Assembly: GCA_937899905.1 (NCBI GenBank)
Contig: CALCCF010000021.1
Coordinates: 1-48,547 of the forward strand
Reading direction: 5' to 3'
Origin: an uncultured Phycisphaeraceae bacterium
Lineage (GTDB): Bacteria > Planctomycetota > Phycisphaerae > Phycisphaerales > UBA1924
Length of the DNA stretch: 48,547 bases
In this document: one piece after another, positions 16,729-24,332 of the stretch
Position numbering within the stretch: the stretch's first letter is position 1
Layout of the letters: every line of letters begins with the position of its first letter
Program-made: the position numbers and the translations under genes
Notes under the pieces: model-generated
The model's database searches: none
Seen by the model: only the letters and a program-made list of their open reading frames with translations
What the model was told of the DNA's origin: nothing

Positions 16729-18504
16729 GTGAAGCGAACCCTCGTTTGGCCCTGGATTCTCGTGCTGGCCATGATGCCAGTGTTGTCAGCGACGAGCGCG
16801 ATGGCCCAGGATGCCGTGGACTTGTCGTACCGGGTCGCCGAGGGCCACGCCTATCGGTTCGAGGACCTTTCCTCGAGCAGCCTGAATATGCAGATCAATG
16901 GGGGCGGCCAGCCGATCGAGGCCCAGCAGTCGACGACGGGCACGATGCGTGGAACCGCCCGTGTCCTCGAAGTCCGCGACGGCGTGCCCAGCGTCGTGCT
17001 GCTCACCTTCGATGAGGACCTCGGCCAAGAGTCGACCTCGTTCGGCCAGGCGCAGCCGAAGACGCTGTTCATGCTTTCTGGCCGCACGGTGCGAGTGACC
17101 GTCGATGAGGCTGGTGAAGTCCAGATCGAGCCAGCCGACAGGTTTGGTCCTTTGCCCGAGATTCCCGACTCCGATCGCGGCACGGTCGAGAAGCTCGTCG
17201 TGCCCGACCCAAACTTCCCGCCTGCCGAGCCTGTGCAGGTCGGCGCTCGCTGGACGGCCAAGCTCGATCAGGGCGACGAGGGCAGCGAACTGGAGATGGA
17301 CTTCGAAGTGCTGCGCTTTACCGACATCGATGGTGTGCGCGTCGCCGAGCTGAGCGCCACCGGTTCGCTCAGCCAGAACGACGGCGGCAATCGATTCTCC
17401 GCCAACGTGTCGGGCACCATCCTCGTCGATGTCACCACCGGCTTGCCGATCCGCTCCGAGCTTCGCGGTCCATCAACGATGAATGCCACGATCACGCAGG
17501 GCGGACAGACGTACTCCATCACGGGCAGCGGCACCATCTCGCAAGTATCAACGCAGACGCCGCTCACCGAAGAAGACGCGCCGGCTGGAGATACAGCGAC
17601 GCCAGACGAGCCCCAGCCCGGCAGTGGCGCCGACGCGCCGCCGGCAATCGAGGGCTGGTCGACCTACACCGAGCCGCTCAGCGGAGCCCGCTTCCAGCAT
17701 CCCGGGCAATGGCGTGTCCAGTCTGCGCCACAGGGTCTGATACTGATCCCCGACGGCCATGCCCCCGGGTCCGAGTTGATCATGGCCAGCGGCATGGAAG
17801 CTGGCGGTGTGACCGATGCCACCGATCCTCGGGTCGCAGAGCAACTGGACGCCACCGTCCGGGCGATGGCGCCATTGATGACCCGGGCGGGGCAGCCCGA
17901 GACGCTCGGGGTCTTTGATGGCAGCGGCGCGGTGTACCGCTATACCGGCACGATGCCCGACGGCCGATCCGCGCAGTGCGTCTCGCTCGTTCGCATCGGC
18001 GATGGGCTGGCGATGGGCTTTTCGATCCTCGCCTCACCCGACCTCGTAAGCCGCCGTGTTCCAACGCTCGAGCGCATGCTCGCCACGCTCTATATCCCCA
18101 AGCCAACAACTGTCGAGCCCGGTGCGGGCGCACAAACCGACGACCGCAGGCTCATCGGCATGTTCGGCGGCGAGGCCATCGCCTCCGGCGGAGACGCGGG
18201 CGTGTACGTCAACACCCAGCTCGTCTACGCGCTCGGCTCCGATGGCGTCGTGCTCTACGGTGCCCGCTCGGCGATGAGCGCATCACAACGGGACTACACC
18301 GGTGCGCTGGAGTGGACCGCGACCGGCGAGACGGCCGGCAGCGTGCAGCGCGGGCGCTGGAGCGCTGCCAGCGGCATGCTCAGCGTCGTCTGGGATGCGG
18401 GCGGGCGATCCGTGTTCGCGTACGGCTTTGAGCCCGATGGGAGCCTCGTGCTGCGCGACCCACGCACACGCGAGCTGATCAACTTCTTCCAGCGCATCCG
18501 CTAA
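16729..18504 (+). CDS. Exported protein of unknown function (DUF6263-like N-terminal part)
   Basis: A 591-residue exported protein. GTG 16729 is chosen because AGGAG lies 6 nt upstream and the protein then begins with a standard signal peptide (MKRTLVWPWILVLAMMPV, cleavage near AMA-QD). The N-terminal half (to about 280) is a beta-rich region, YRFEDLSSSSLNMQ then ARVLEVRDGVPSVVL, with the feel of planctomycete DUF6263 proteins; that name is tentative. A Pro/Glu-rich linker (about 280-305) leads to a region like lipoprotein-type 'WSTYTEPLSGARFQHPGQWR' domains (about 310-460). A C-terminal beta domain ends at DPRTRELINFFQRIR. It is followed after 27 nt by the 18532 gene. Confidence 0.72.
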   Translation: MKRTLVWPWILVLAMMPVLSATSAMAQDAVDLSYRVAEGHAYRFEDLSSSSLNMQINGGGQPIEAQQSTTGTMRGTARVLEVRDGVPSVVLLTFDEDLGQESTSFGQAQPKTLFMLSGRTVRVTVDEAGEVQIEPADRFGPLPEIPDSDRGTVEKLVVPDPNFPPAEPVQVGARWTAKLDQGDEGSELEMDFEVLRFTDIDGVRVAELSATGSLSQNDGGNRFSANVSGTILVDVTTGLPIRSELRGPSTMNATITQGGQTYSITGSGTISQVSTQTPLTEEDAPAGDTATPDEPQPGSGADAPPAIEGWSTYTEPLSGARFQHPGQWRVQSAPQGLILIPDGHAPGSELIMASGMEAGGVTDATDPRVAEQLDATVRAMAPLMTRAGQPETLGVFDGSGAVYRYTGTMPDGRSAQCVSLVRIGDGLAMGFSILASPDLVSRRVPTLERMLATLYIPKPTTVEPGAGAQTDDRRLIGMFGGEAIASGGDAGVYVNTQLVYALGSDGVVLYGARSAMSASQRDYTGALEWTATGETAGSVQRGRWSAASGMLSVVWDAGGRSVFAYGFEPDGSLVLRDPRTRELINFFQRIR

Positions 18505-18531
18505 GCCAACCTCTTCGAGGAGTACGAAGGC

Positions 18532-19488
18532 ATGGCATTACCACGAATCTTGATCGCCGCTGCACTGAGTGTCGGGCTCGCGATGGCGCAGAATGCGACA
18601 GCCCAGGACGGTCTCCTCTCTGGCCCAACTGTTGAGCAGGTGCCGACCCTGCTGAATTACGGTCTCGATGGCCGACTCGAGCCGGTTGAGGGCCGGCCGG
18701 AGCTCGCCGCGGCTGAACTGCTGGCAGCGCAGGGCGGCATCGACTCCGAAGTGTCCGAACGCGTACGCGCGGTAGCTACGGCCCGGCGAGAGGCGATGCG
18801 CATGCTCATGGTCGACGAGCTCGACGCCGTCCGCGTGATCAGCGATCTCGTTGTGGCTGGTGAAGCCGACGCCGCGCGCGACGAGATGCGGGCAATGTGG
18901 CAGCGCTTCGAGCCCGGCCAGCCGCATGCGCCCCTGCTCGACGACCTCGCCGAAGCGCTCGGGCCCGAGCACGCCGATGGACTGCGCGCCATGGTCGACG
19001 AGTACTGGGCCGCGTTGCTCGCACAGCGCATGGGCGAACGCCTCGAACGCCGCCTCGGCGAAGCAATGGCCGGCCAGATGGACGGCCAGGCAAATGATCG
19101 GATGGGCAACGAGGTGATCGACCAGATGGGTGGCATGCCCGGCGACCGCGTCGATCCGCAATTGGTGATGTCCAGCGACGATCCAGTGATATCCGCGGCG
19201 CGGCAGCGCCTGGCGTTCCAGCTCTTCCAGCAAGAAGTCCGCGAGGCGTACGACCAGTCGTTGTCACGCTATCGCGAGCTGCTCGAGAGCATCAACACCG
19301 CGATCGAGACGAGCGATGCCCAGCGAGCGTCGATCCGCGAGGTCGTGCTCGAGCACATCAAGGACACGAGGCTCGAAGCCACGCCCGAGCAGCGGCGGGC
19401 CACGATGGTCCGCATCTACCGCGAGCTCGACGAGGCCCAGCGTGAGCAGCTGTATGCGCTGCTGCTTCGCCAAGTTGTCCCGGATTAG
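18532..19488 (+). CDS. Exported helical protein of unknown function, paralogue of 7985-8884
   Basis: A 318-residue exported protein: signal peptide (about 1-24, ending ATA-QD), then SGPTV, a leucine/alanine-rich segment (GRPELAAAELLAAQ) and long charged helices. The middle carries a Met/Gly/Gln-rich stretch (about 180-210, MAGQMDGQANDRMGNEV) that may be a flexible linker. The C-terminal segment (EVREAYDQSLSRYRELLES, then EATPEQRRATMVRIY) lines up with the end of the 7985-8884 protein. No known domain. Start ATG 18532 has GAGGAG about 9 nt upstream. Probably co-transcribed with the preceding gene. Confidence 0.75.
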   Translation: MALPRILIAAALSVGLAMAQNATAQDGLLSGPTVEQVPTLLNYGLDGRLEPVEGRPELAAAELLAAQGGIDSEVSERVRAVATARREAMRMLMVDELDAVRVISDLVVAGEADAARDEMRAMWQRFEPGQPHAPLLDDLAEALGPEHADGLRAMVDEYWAALLAQRMGERLERRLGEAMAGQMDGQANDRMGNEVIDQMGGMPGDRVDPQLVMSSDDPVISAARQRLAFQLFQQEVREAYDQSLSRYRELLESINTAIETSDAQRASIREVVLEHIKDTRLEATPEQRRATMVRIYRELDEAQREQLYALLLRQVVPD

Positions 19489-19522
19489 CCAGAGCCTTGG
19501 ACGTAGTGAGCGAGCGGTTGCC

Positions 19523-20032
19523 CTAGTTGCCCATCTTCTTGTCGGCGATCTTCTGAGCCTGCTTGTCCAGCTTCTTCTGCTCGGCGGCCTTCTTCTTGGC
19601 TTCGCGATGCTGGGTATACAAGACGATCGGTGCGAGCAAGAGCACCGCGCCGACAAGCGCCGCGAGCAGGCTCGAGTAGGTCACATCGAAGGATCCCAGA
19701 TCGAAGTCCAGGCCGAGCTGTGCAAACAGCACGCCGCCGATGGCAGCACCGATCAGGCCGATGAGCATGTTGAGCCCGGCCCCGTACCCCTTCATCTTGC
19801 CCGAGAAGATCCGCCCAACGATCGCGCCAGCAAGCGCCCCAACGACCACGAAAGCCAGCACGTCGCCAACGGTCAACTCGCTGGCGGCCTGCGCGATCGT
19901 GCGGGCCGCCTCGCCCGCAGCCTCAACGGTCTGCTGTGTGGTTGACGCGGTCTCGCTGTCGGATTCCTGTCGGCCTATGACAACGGAACTAGCGGATAGG
20001 ACGCCAACGCCTGCTGCAATCCTGATGATCAT
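19523..20032 (-). CDS. GlsB/YeaQ/YmgE-type membrane protein
   Basis: A 169-residue inner-membrane protein. After an N-terminal hydrophobic segment and a Gln/Ala/Thr-rich stretch (22-52) comes the transglycosylase-associated (GlsB/YeaQ) fold at about 55-135: DVLAFVVVGALAGAIVGRIF, then a glycine-rich GYGAGLNMLIGLIGAAIGGVLF helix pair. A third span follows near 120-142. The tail is very basic (HREAKKKAAEQKKLDKQAQK). Members are small stress-induced membrane proteins of unknown biochemistry; this one is longer because of the added ends. ATG 20032 has GGGGG 7 nt upstream. Confidence 0.8.
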   Translation of the reverse strand: MIIRIAAGVGVLSASSVVIGRQESDSETASTTQQTVEAAGEAARTIAQAASELTVGDVLAFVVVGALAGAIVGRIFSGKMKGYGAGLNMLIGLIGAAIGGVLFAQLGLDFDLGSFDVTYSSLLAALVGAVLLLAPIVLYTQHREAKKKAAEQKKLDKQAQKIADKKMGN

Positions 20033-20146
20033 GGATGTACCCCCGTGAATGGGCGTTCCCGGCAGCGCCGGCAACGCAAGTTCATGATACGTCCTCGTCC
20101 TGCCCCGCACATAACCCGTGCTCCGACAGAGGCGTACAAATACGGC

Positions 20147-20884
20147 ATGGCCAAGGACACCATTCGCGACTGGGATGCCGACGCGGCCGAACGGGATGGC
20201 ATCCCGCCCGAGCGACACTTGGGTCGCTACGCGGTAGGCGGACTCGCCGGCGCGTCGATCGCGTTGATCATCGTCGCGCTGCACGTGTGGTTCTTCCACA
20301 GAACGCTCCTCGCGACCGGAGCAAACCACGTCGTCATGAGTGGACTCGAGGTCGTGGTCACCCCGGAAGACCTGCAGATCATCGACGAGGAGTTTGATCG
20401 AGCCGCCGCGTGGTACGTTGACGGCCAACTGGAACTGCCTTCACTCGTCCGGGCGATGCAAGTTGTGATGGCCGCCGATATTGTGGCCTACGCCGCGACC
20501 CAGACCCTGCGCGACTCGATGTCTGCGTGGCCCGGGGTCGACGCCGCGGAGGTTGACCTCCTCTCGCGATGGGTGGGGGGCGGAATCGTGGCCAGGAGTG
20601 TCGCGCCTAAGCAACTTGCCGAAGCACTTGGGTCAGCTTGCCGTCGGAGCGGGCCTGGCGAGCCACTCGACGCCGATGAGTCTTGGAGCCAGAGCTTCCT
20701 GCTATACGGCGATAGGCTGCAACTGACGAAGAACCTCAGCAACTCCGAAGCCCGCGAAGCGATGGACGACTTGCGAGCGTTCCTCGAAGCCCAGGCTTTT
20801 GATGCGTCGCCGCTCCGTGGAGACCTGCGCTCACACCTTCGCGAGAGACTCGACGGCGAGGTTGGTTGGCGGCTAGATCCGTAG
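20147..20884 (+). CDS. Single-span membrane protein, unknown function
   Basis: A 245-residue protein with one membrane span at about residues 25-48 (YAVGGLAGASIALIIVALHV) and a C-terminal outer or cytoplasmic domain of about 190 residues with no recognised motif. The start ATG 20147 is chosen from MAKDTIRDWDADAAERDG; the open frame before it is basic and not protein-like, but no strong ribosome site is visible, so the start is uncertain. Divergent from the GlsB-type gene. Confidence 0.6.
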   Translation: MAKDTIRDWDADAAERDGIPPERHLGRYAVGGLAGASIALIIVALHVWFFHRTLLATGANHVVMSGLEVVVTPEDLQIIDEEFDRAAAWYVDGQLELPSLVRAMQVVMAADIVAYAATQTLRDSMSAWPGVDAAEVDLLSRWVGGGIVARSVAPKQLAEALGSACRRSGPGEPLDADESWSQSFLLYGDRLQLTKNLSNSEAREAMDDLRAFLEAQAFDASPLRGDLRSHLRERLDGEVGWRLDP

Positions 20885-20946
20885 CGGCGTACCCCCGCGT
20901 TCAGACACAGCGTTCGCCCCGGTGTGTGCCCGCGTTCTCGAATGAA

Positions 20947-20978
20947 CAAGAAAAGAGGGGCGGCACGTAGCCACCCCC
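20947..20978 (-). terminator. Rho-independent terminator after the spondin-domain gene
   Basis: On the minus strand, GGGGTGGC (20978-20971) and GCCGCCCC (20965-20958) pair around a 5-nt loop, with one G-U pair, followed by TCTTTTCTT. It lies 53 bp past the stop at 21031. Confidence 0.8.
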
Positions 20979-21030
20979 CGCTGGTCAGCAAGCTGAAGTG
21001 TGTTCTCGCTGCGGATCGACGTCCTGTGGA

Positions 21031-21849
21031 CTAGCAACCCGTGTCGAACGCGTTCTGGAACGCGAGGAAGTCGAATAGCGTGAGGCTGCCATCACCGTCG
21101 AGATCGGCCAGCGGGCTACCCGCGTCGAACGCGTTCTGGTAGGCCAGGAAGTCGAAGATGCTCAGATCGCCATCGCCATCGAAGTCGGCCGTGCACTCAA
21201 CGTCGATCAATTCAATGGTGTAGGTGCCCAGCGCCGGCGTGCCGGTGAAGGGGAACTCGCTGGCGATCCGCGCGATCGGCTCCTGCGGCTGCGTGTCGAA
21301 GTTGGGCGAGCGATAGCTCGAGCCCGAGTCGGTGCCGGCGTCGTACGGCCATAGCTCGTGGTCGATGCGCTGGATCCACCCATTGCCATCGCGCAGCGAC
21401 AGGCTCTGCGTGCCAACGAACCAGTCCGGGCTCGGCGCGATCATGGTGACCATCGTGAGCAGCGGGTGGTCGCTCCCGGTCTCAAACTCGATCGTCACGC
21501 GACCCGGCGACACGCGCATCGGATCGCCGCGAAGGCTCTGGCCGATCACGCCGGTGGCGGCCAACGCCGCGATCTCGTTCAGCAGCGGCGTCGGCGATCC
21601 GATCTCGGCCATGACCTCGATGCCGTTGCTGGCCAGCCCGCCGACCTCCCAGAGCGTCGCATCGGCGTTGTGCGTCGCGCCAACGAGCGGCGAGTAGTGG
21701 GGATCAGGCGGGAAGGACGCCGGGTGCGTCGCGGCCGACCACACCGAGTCGAACGTCACGCGATAGGTCGCGGTGGACTGGGCCAGCGCGGGCCCGGCAA
21801 CAGCCAGGGCGAGGGGCACGAGGCAGCGGTGAAGGGATGGGGTCGGCAT
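21031..21849 (-). CDS. Secreted spondin-domain protein with GC-type dockerin tail
   Basis: A 272-residue exported protein. A signal peptide (about 1-24, ending ALA-QS) leads to a spondin_N domain (about 25-215), recognisable from YRVTFDSVWSAATHP, FPPDPHYSPLVGATHN, LWEVGGLASNGIEVMAE and FVGTQSLSLRDGNGWI. Such domains are known from F-spondin and many bacterial surface proteins, where they are thought to aid adhesion. The last 52 residues (221-272) are the same paired Ca-loop tail as in the 11433 and 12841 genes, loops DFDGDGDLSIFD and DLDGDGSLTLFD, ending FDTGC. It lacks the cysteine at tail position 27 seen in the other two. ATG 21849 is preferred because the signal peptide begins there; a TTG lies upstream at 21882. 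Confidence 0.9.
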   Translation of the reverse strand: MPTPSLHRCLVPLALAVAGPALAQSTATYRVTFDSVWSAATHPASFPPDPHYSPLVGATHNADATLWEVGGLASNGIEVMAEIGSPTPLLNEIAALAATGVIGQSLRGDPMRVSPGRVTIEFETGSDHPLLTMVTMIAPSPDWFVGTQSLSLRDGNGWIQRIDHELWPYDAGTDSGSSYRSPNFDTQPQEPIARIASEFPFTGTPALGTYTIELIDVECTADFDGDGDLSIFDFLAYQNAFDAGSPLADLDGDGSLTLFDFLAFQNAFDTGC

Positions 21850-22026
21850 GGTCTTTCTGGCTCCTGTTGGGTCGGGCTCCAAAGGCGTGGCCCGAGGCGG
21901 ATACGGCGGCTCGGCGTCCGGCGTGACGCTCTCACGGCTCGCAGACAGCGGAAACCGCTCCCATGGGTCGCGGATGTCCCGCTTTCCTTGCAGCCGAGCC
22001 CAGAAAAATCCGCGTCGAATCCCGGC

Positions 22027-22953
22027 TCACACAACCTCTGGTCCAACAGGCGTTTGCAGCAGCCCCGCGTCGTGGGCTCGGGCGTAGAGCACGCCCAGGG
22101 CCTCGCGGCCGACATCCCCCATGCTCGCCGTCAGCTCGCTGACGTACATCGAGAGGTAGCGATCGAGCAGCGTGGCGTCCTTCCACTCGGGCCGGCTATC
22201 GCTGTGCAGCAGCAGATACTCGCGGGTGTCCTCCGCGTTCGCCCGTGCGTGGGCCACCGAGGCGCTCAGCAGGCGGCTCACCTCGGCGGTCGTGCCCGCC
22301 CCATGCTCGTTGTCCAGACCCCGCCGGATGACGTTGAGCCCCAGCGGCAGCGGCTTGTGGGTCTGCTCGTGCCACCACGCCCCAAGGTCGAGCACCTGCT
22401 TCAGGCCCATGTCCGCAAACGTCAGCTGGGCTTCATGGATGAGCACGCCAGCGCCGACGCTGCCCTCGAGCACCGACGGCGCAACTCGCTGGAACGGCAT
22501 CTCCACCAGCGTGATATCGTCGGCCGCGTCCGCCAAGACCATCTTCAGCACCATCGCCGCCGTCGTGTTCAAGCCAGGGATCGCGATGTCGGGCTTTTGC
22601 GCCCGCAGGCAGCCGTCGCAGTGCAGCGGAGCGTCGGCCTTAGCCACGATCTTCGGTCCATACCCCTCACCGAACGACGCGCCGCAGTCCGTGATGAGGT
22701 ACAGGTCCGACAGCGCCGGCCACGCCGCCGCCGAGATCGCGGTGATGTCCAGGGGATTGTCACGCGCCGTTTTGTTGAGCGCCTCTACGTCCTCCGGCTG
22801 CGGCGTAAACGCAAAACGCCCAGTGTCGATCGCCGGAGGACGCAGCAACTCACCATCCGGGGCGATGAACCCCGTGAGCGGCCACCACATGGCCATGTCG
22901 TCGGCGTCGGGCGAATGGGCCAGGGTTAAGTCGACCAGTCCGGCGTGGGGCAT
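22027..22953 (-). CDS. mqnD: 1,4-dihydroxy-6-naphthoate synthase MqnD
   Basis: A 308-residue enzyme of the futalosine menaquinone pathway, which turns cyclic dehypoxanthine futalosine into 1,4-dihydroxy-6-naphthoate. It has a periplasmic-binding-protein fold. The family start LTLAHSPDADDMAMWWPLT is at residues 8-26. DITAISAAAWPALSDLY and IAIPGLNTTAAMVLKM are the later ligand-binding segments. It is near the usual length. No other mqn gene is in the window, so the pathway genes are scattered. ATG 22953 has no good ribosome site but starts the recognised fold. The presence of mqnD implies menaquinone-based respiration by the futalosine route. Confidence 0.92.
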   Translation of the reverse strand: MPHAGLVDLTLAHSPDADDMAMWWPLTGFIAPDGELLRPPAIDTGRFAFTPQPEDVEALNKTARDNPLDITAISAAAWPALSDLYLITDCGASFGEGYGPKIVAKADAPLHCDGCLRAQKPDIAIPGLNTTAAMVLKMVLADAADDITLVEMPFQRVAPSVLEGSVGAGVLIHEAQLTFADMGLKQVLDLGAWWHEQTHKPLPLGLNVIRRGLDNEHGAGTTAEVSRLLSASVAHARANAEDTREYLLLHSDSRPEWKDATLLDRYLSMYVSELTASMGDVGREALGVLYARAHDAGLLQTPVGPEVV

Positions 22954-23078
22954 ACAAGACGATAGGGGACGCCATCGACTTCCCAGCCCCCGCATACGGG
23001 CGAATCACGCGCCAGCCCCGCCAAACGGCCCGGGATAGTCCCAGACAATTTCGAGTCCACTGCGAATACCATGCTGGC

Positions 23079-24332
23079 ATGCGGCACTGGTACGGCCCCG
23101 CACCCCGGCGGAAGCACGGCATTTCACGCCGAACACCGAAGTGGTGGCGTCGCCCGGCAGCGGCGATCAGGTCCAACGTCCGTAATCGGAAGCGGCTTTC
23201 GACCGACACACGCCGAGCACACGATCGACAGAGCCCTGCGTCTGGGGGCCGGCTCCAGGCGAGGTGGTTCGGACGGCTCGCAGGAAACCACGGCTCTCGA
23301 GTCGTTCTTGCGATCTTCGCCTCGGTCGTGCTCCACGCCGTGCTTCTCATGACCCTCGCTCTGCTGCTCCGCGGGGTCGCCACGTCCGGGCGCGGCACGG
23401 TGGCGAGCCTCGATCTGGGCGCGCCCATCATGCCGGCAGAGGCCCTCGACACCTTCGACGAGCCAACGGTGGCGGACGACGAGACCGCCGATGCCGATCC
23501 GATCGATGATGCCGAATCCAGCGAGGCGGTCGCTCGGGCAACCCTGGATTCTGCTTTAGAGCGCCTTGCCTCGGCCCAGATCGAGGCTCCAGACCCGGTC
23601 GAAGTCGGACGCGGCGTCCCGGACGCCGCTGCGCCCCTGCTCGACCGTGCGAGCGATGCGGGCGCCGGCGCGTTCTCGGGACTCACCGACCTCGATGCCA
23701 CCGCCTCACTCGACGGCGCGAGCTTCGCCGGTGTCAGCGCCCAGCGCGCCCGCAGCGTGGTGTACGCCGTTGATGCCAGCGGAGCGATGGTCACCAGCCT
23801 GCCGTTCGTGCTCGAAGAGCTCCGCAGATCCGTGTCGGCCCTCGCACCGGATCAGTCGTTTGCCATCGTCCTCTTTGGGCGTCGCCCAGGCGGCGCGGCT
23901 GACGAGCCAGGCGTGCGTGTCTTTCCGAGCGCCGGGATCGTGCCAGCCTCACCCGCGCGCAAGGCCGAAGCGCTGGTCTGGCTCGAATCGGCGCAGGCAC
24001 GCGGCGCAAGCAACCCACTCGATGGGCTGCTGGAAGCACTCGATCGCAAGCCCGAGGTGGTCTTCCTGCTTTCGCGCAGCATCCGTCGCACCGATGGGCG
24101 CGACGCCGCCGGTGATTGGGGGCCCGGCCGAGCAGCGATCCTCGCCGAACTCGATCGGGCCAACCCGGTGCTCAAGAGCATCTTCGGGCCGCCCGCGCGC
24201 GCGGTGCAGGTCAAGTGCGTTCAGTTCCTTGAAGAAGACCCGACCGGCGTGATGCGTGCGATCGCCGAGGTGCACGGCGGCGGCGAGGGCTCGTACCGCC
24301 TGCTGCCCGAATCGGAGCTGCGACGTCGATGA
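23079..24332 (+). CDS. Membrane-anchored VWA-like protein
   Basis: A 417-residue protein with an Arg-rich N-terminal region (1-72), one membrane span (about 74-97, VVLAIFASVVLHAVLLMTLA), an acidic Asp/Glu/Ala-rich linker (about 110-150) and a C-terminal von Willebrand A-like domain from about 225. The MIDAS loop reads VVYAVDASGAM, with the first aspartate kept but the DxSxS pattern altered to DASGA. RSIRRTDGRDAAGDWGPGR sits later in the domain. The basic N-terminal extension may be overlong: no ribosome site supports 23079. Its stop overlaps the ATG of the next gene (ATGA), so the pair is coupled. VWA plus a large helical exported protein is a typical part of a MoxR-type locus. Confidence 0.75.
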   Translation: MRHWYGPAPRRKHGISRRTPKWWRRPAAAIRSNVRNRKRLSTDTRRAHDRQSPASGGRLQARWFGRLAGNHGSRVVLAIFASVVLHAVLLMTLALLLRGVATSGRGTVASLDLGAPIMPAEALDTFDEPTVADDETADADPIDDAESSEAVARATLDSALERLASAQIEAPDPVEVGRGVPDAAAPLLDRASDAGAGAFSGLTDLDATASLDGASFAGVSAQRARSVVYAVDASGAMVTSLPFVLEELRRSVSALAPDQSFAIVLFGRRPGGAADEPGVRVFPSAGIVPASPARKAEALVWLESAQARGASNPLDGLLEALDRKPEVVFLLSRSIRRTDGRDAAGDWGPGRAAILAELDRANPVLKSIFGPPARAVQVKCVQFLEEDPTGVMRAIAEVHGGGEGSYRLLPESELRRR

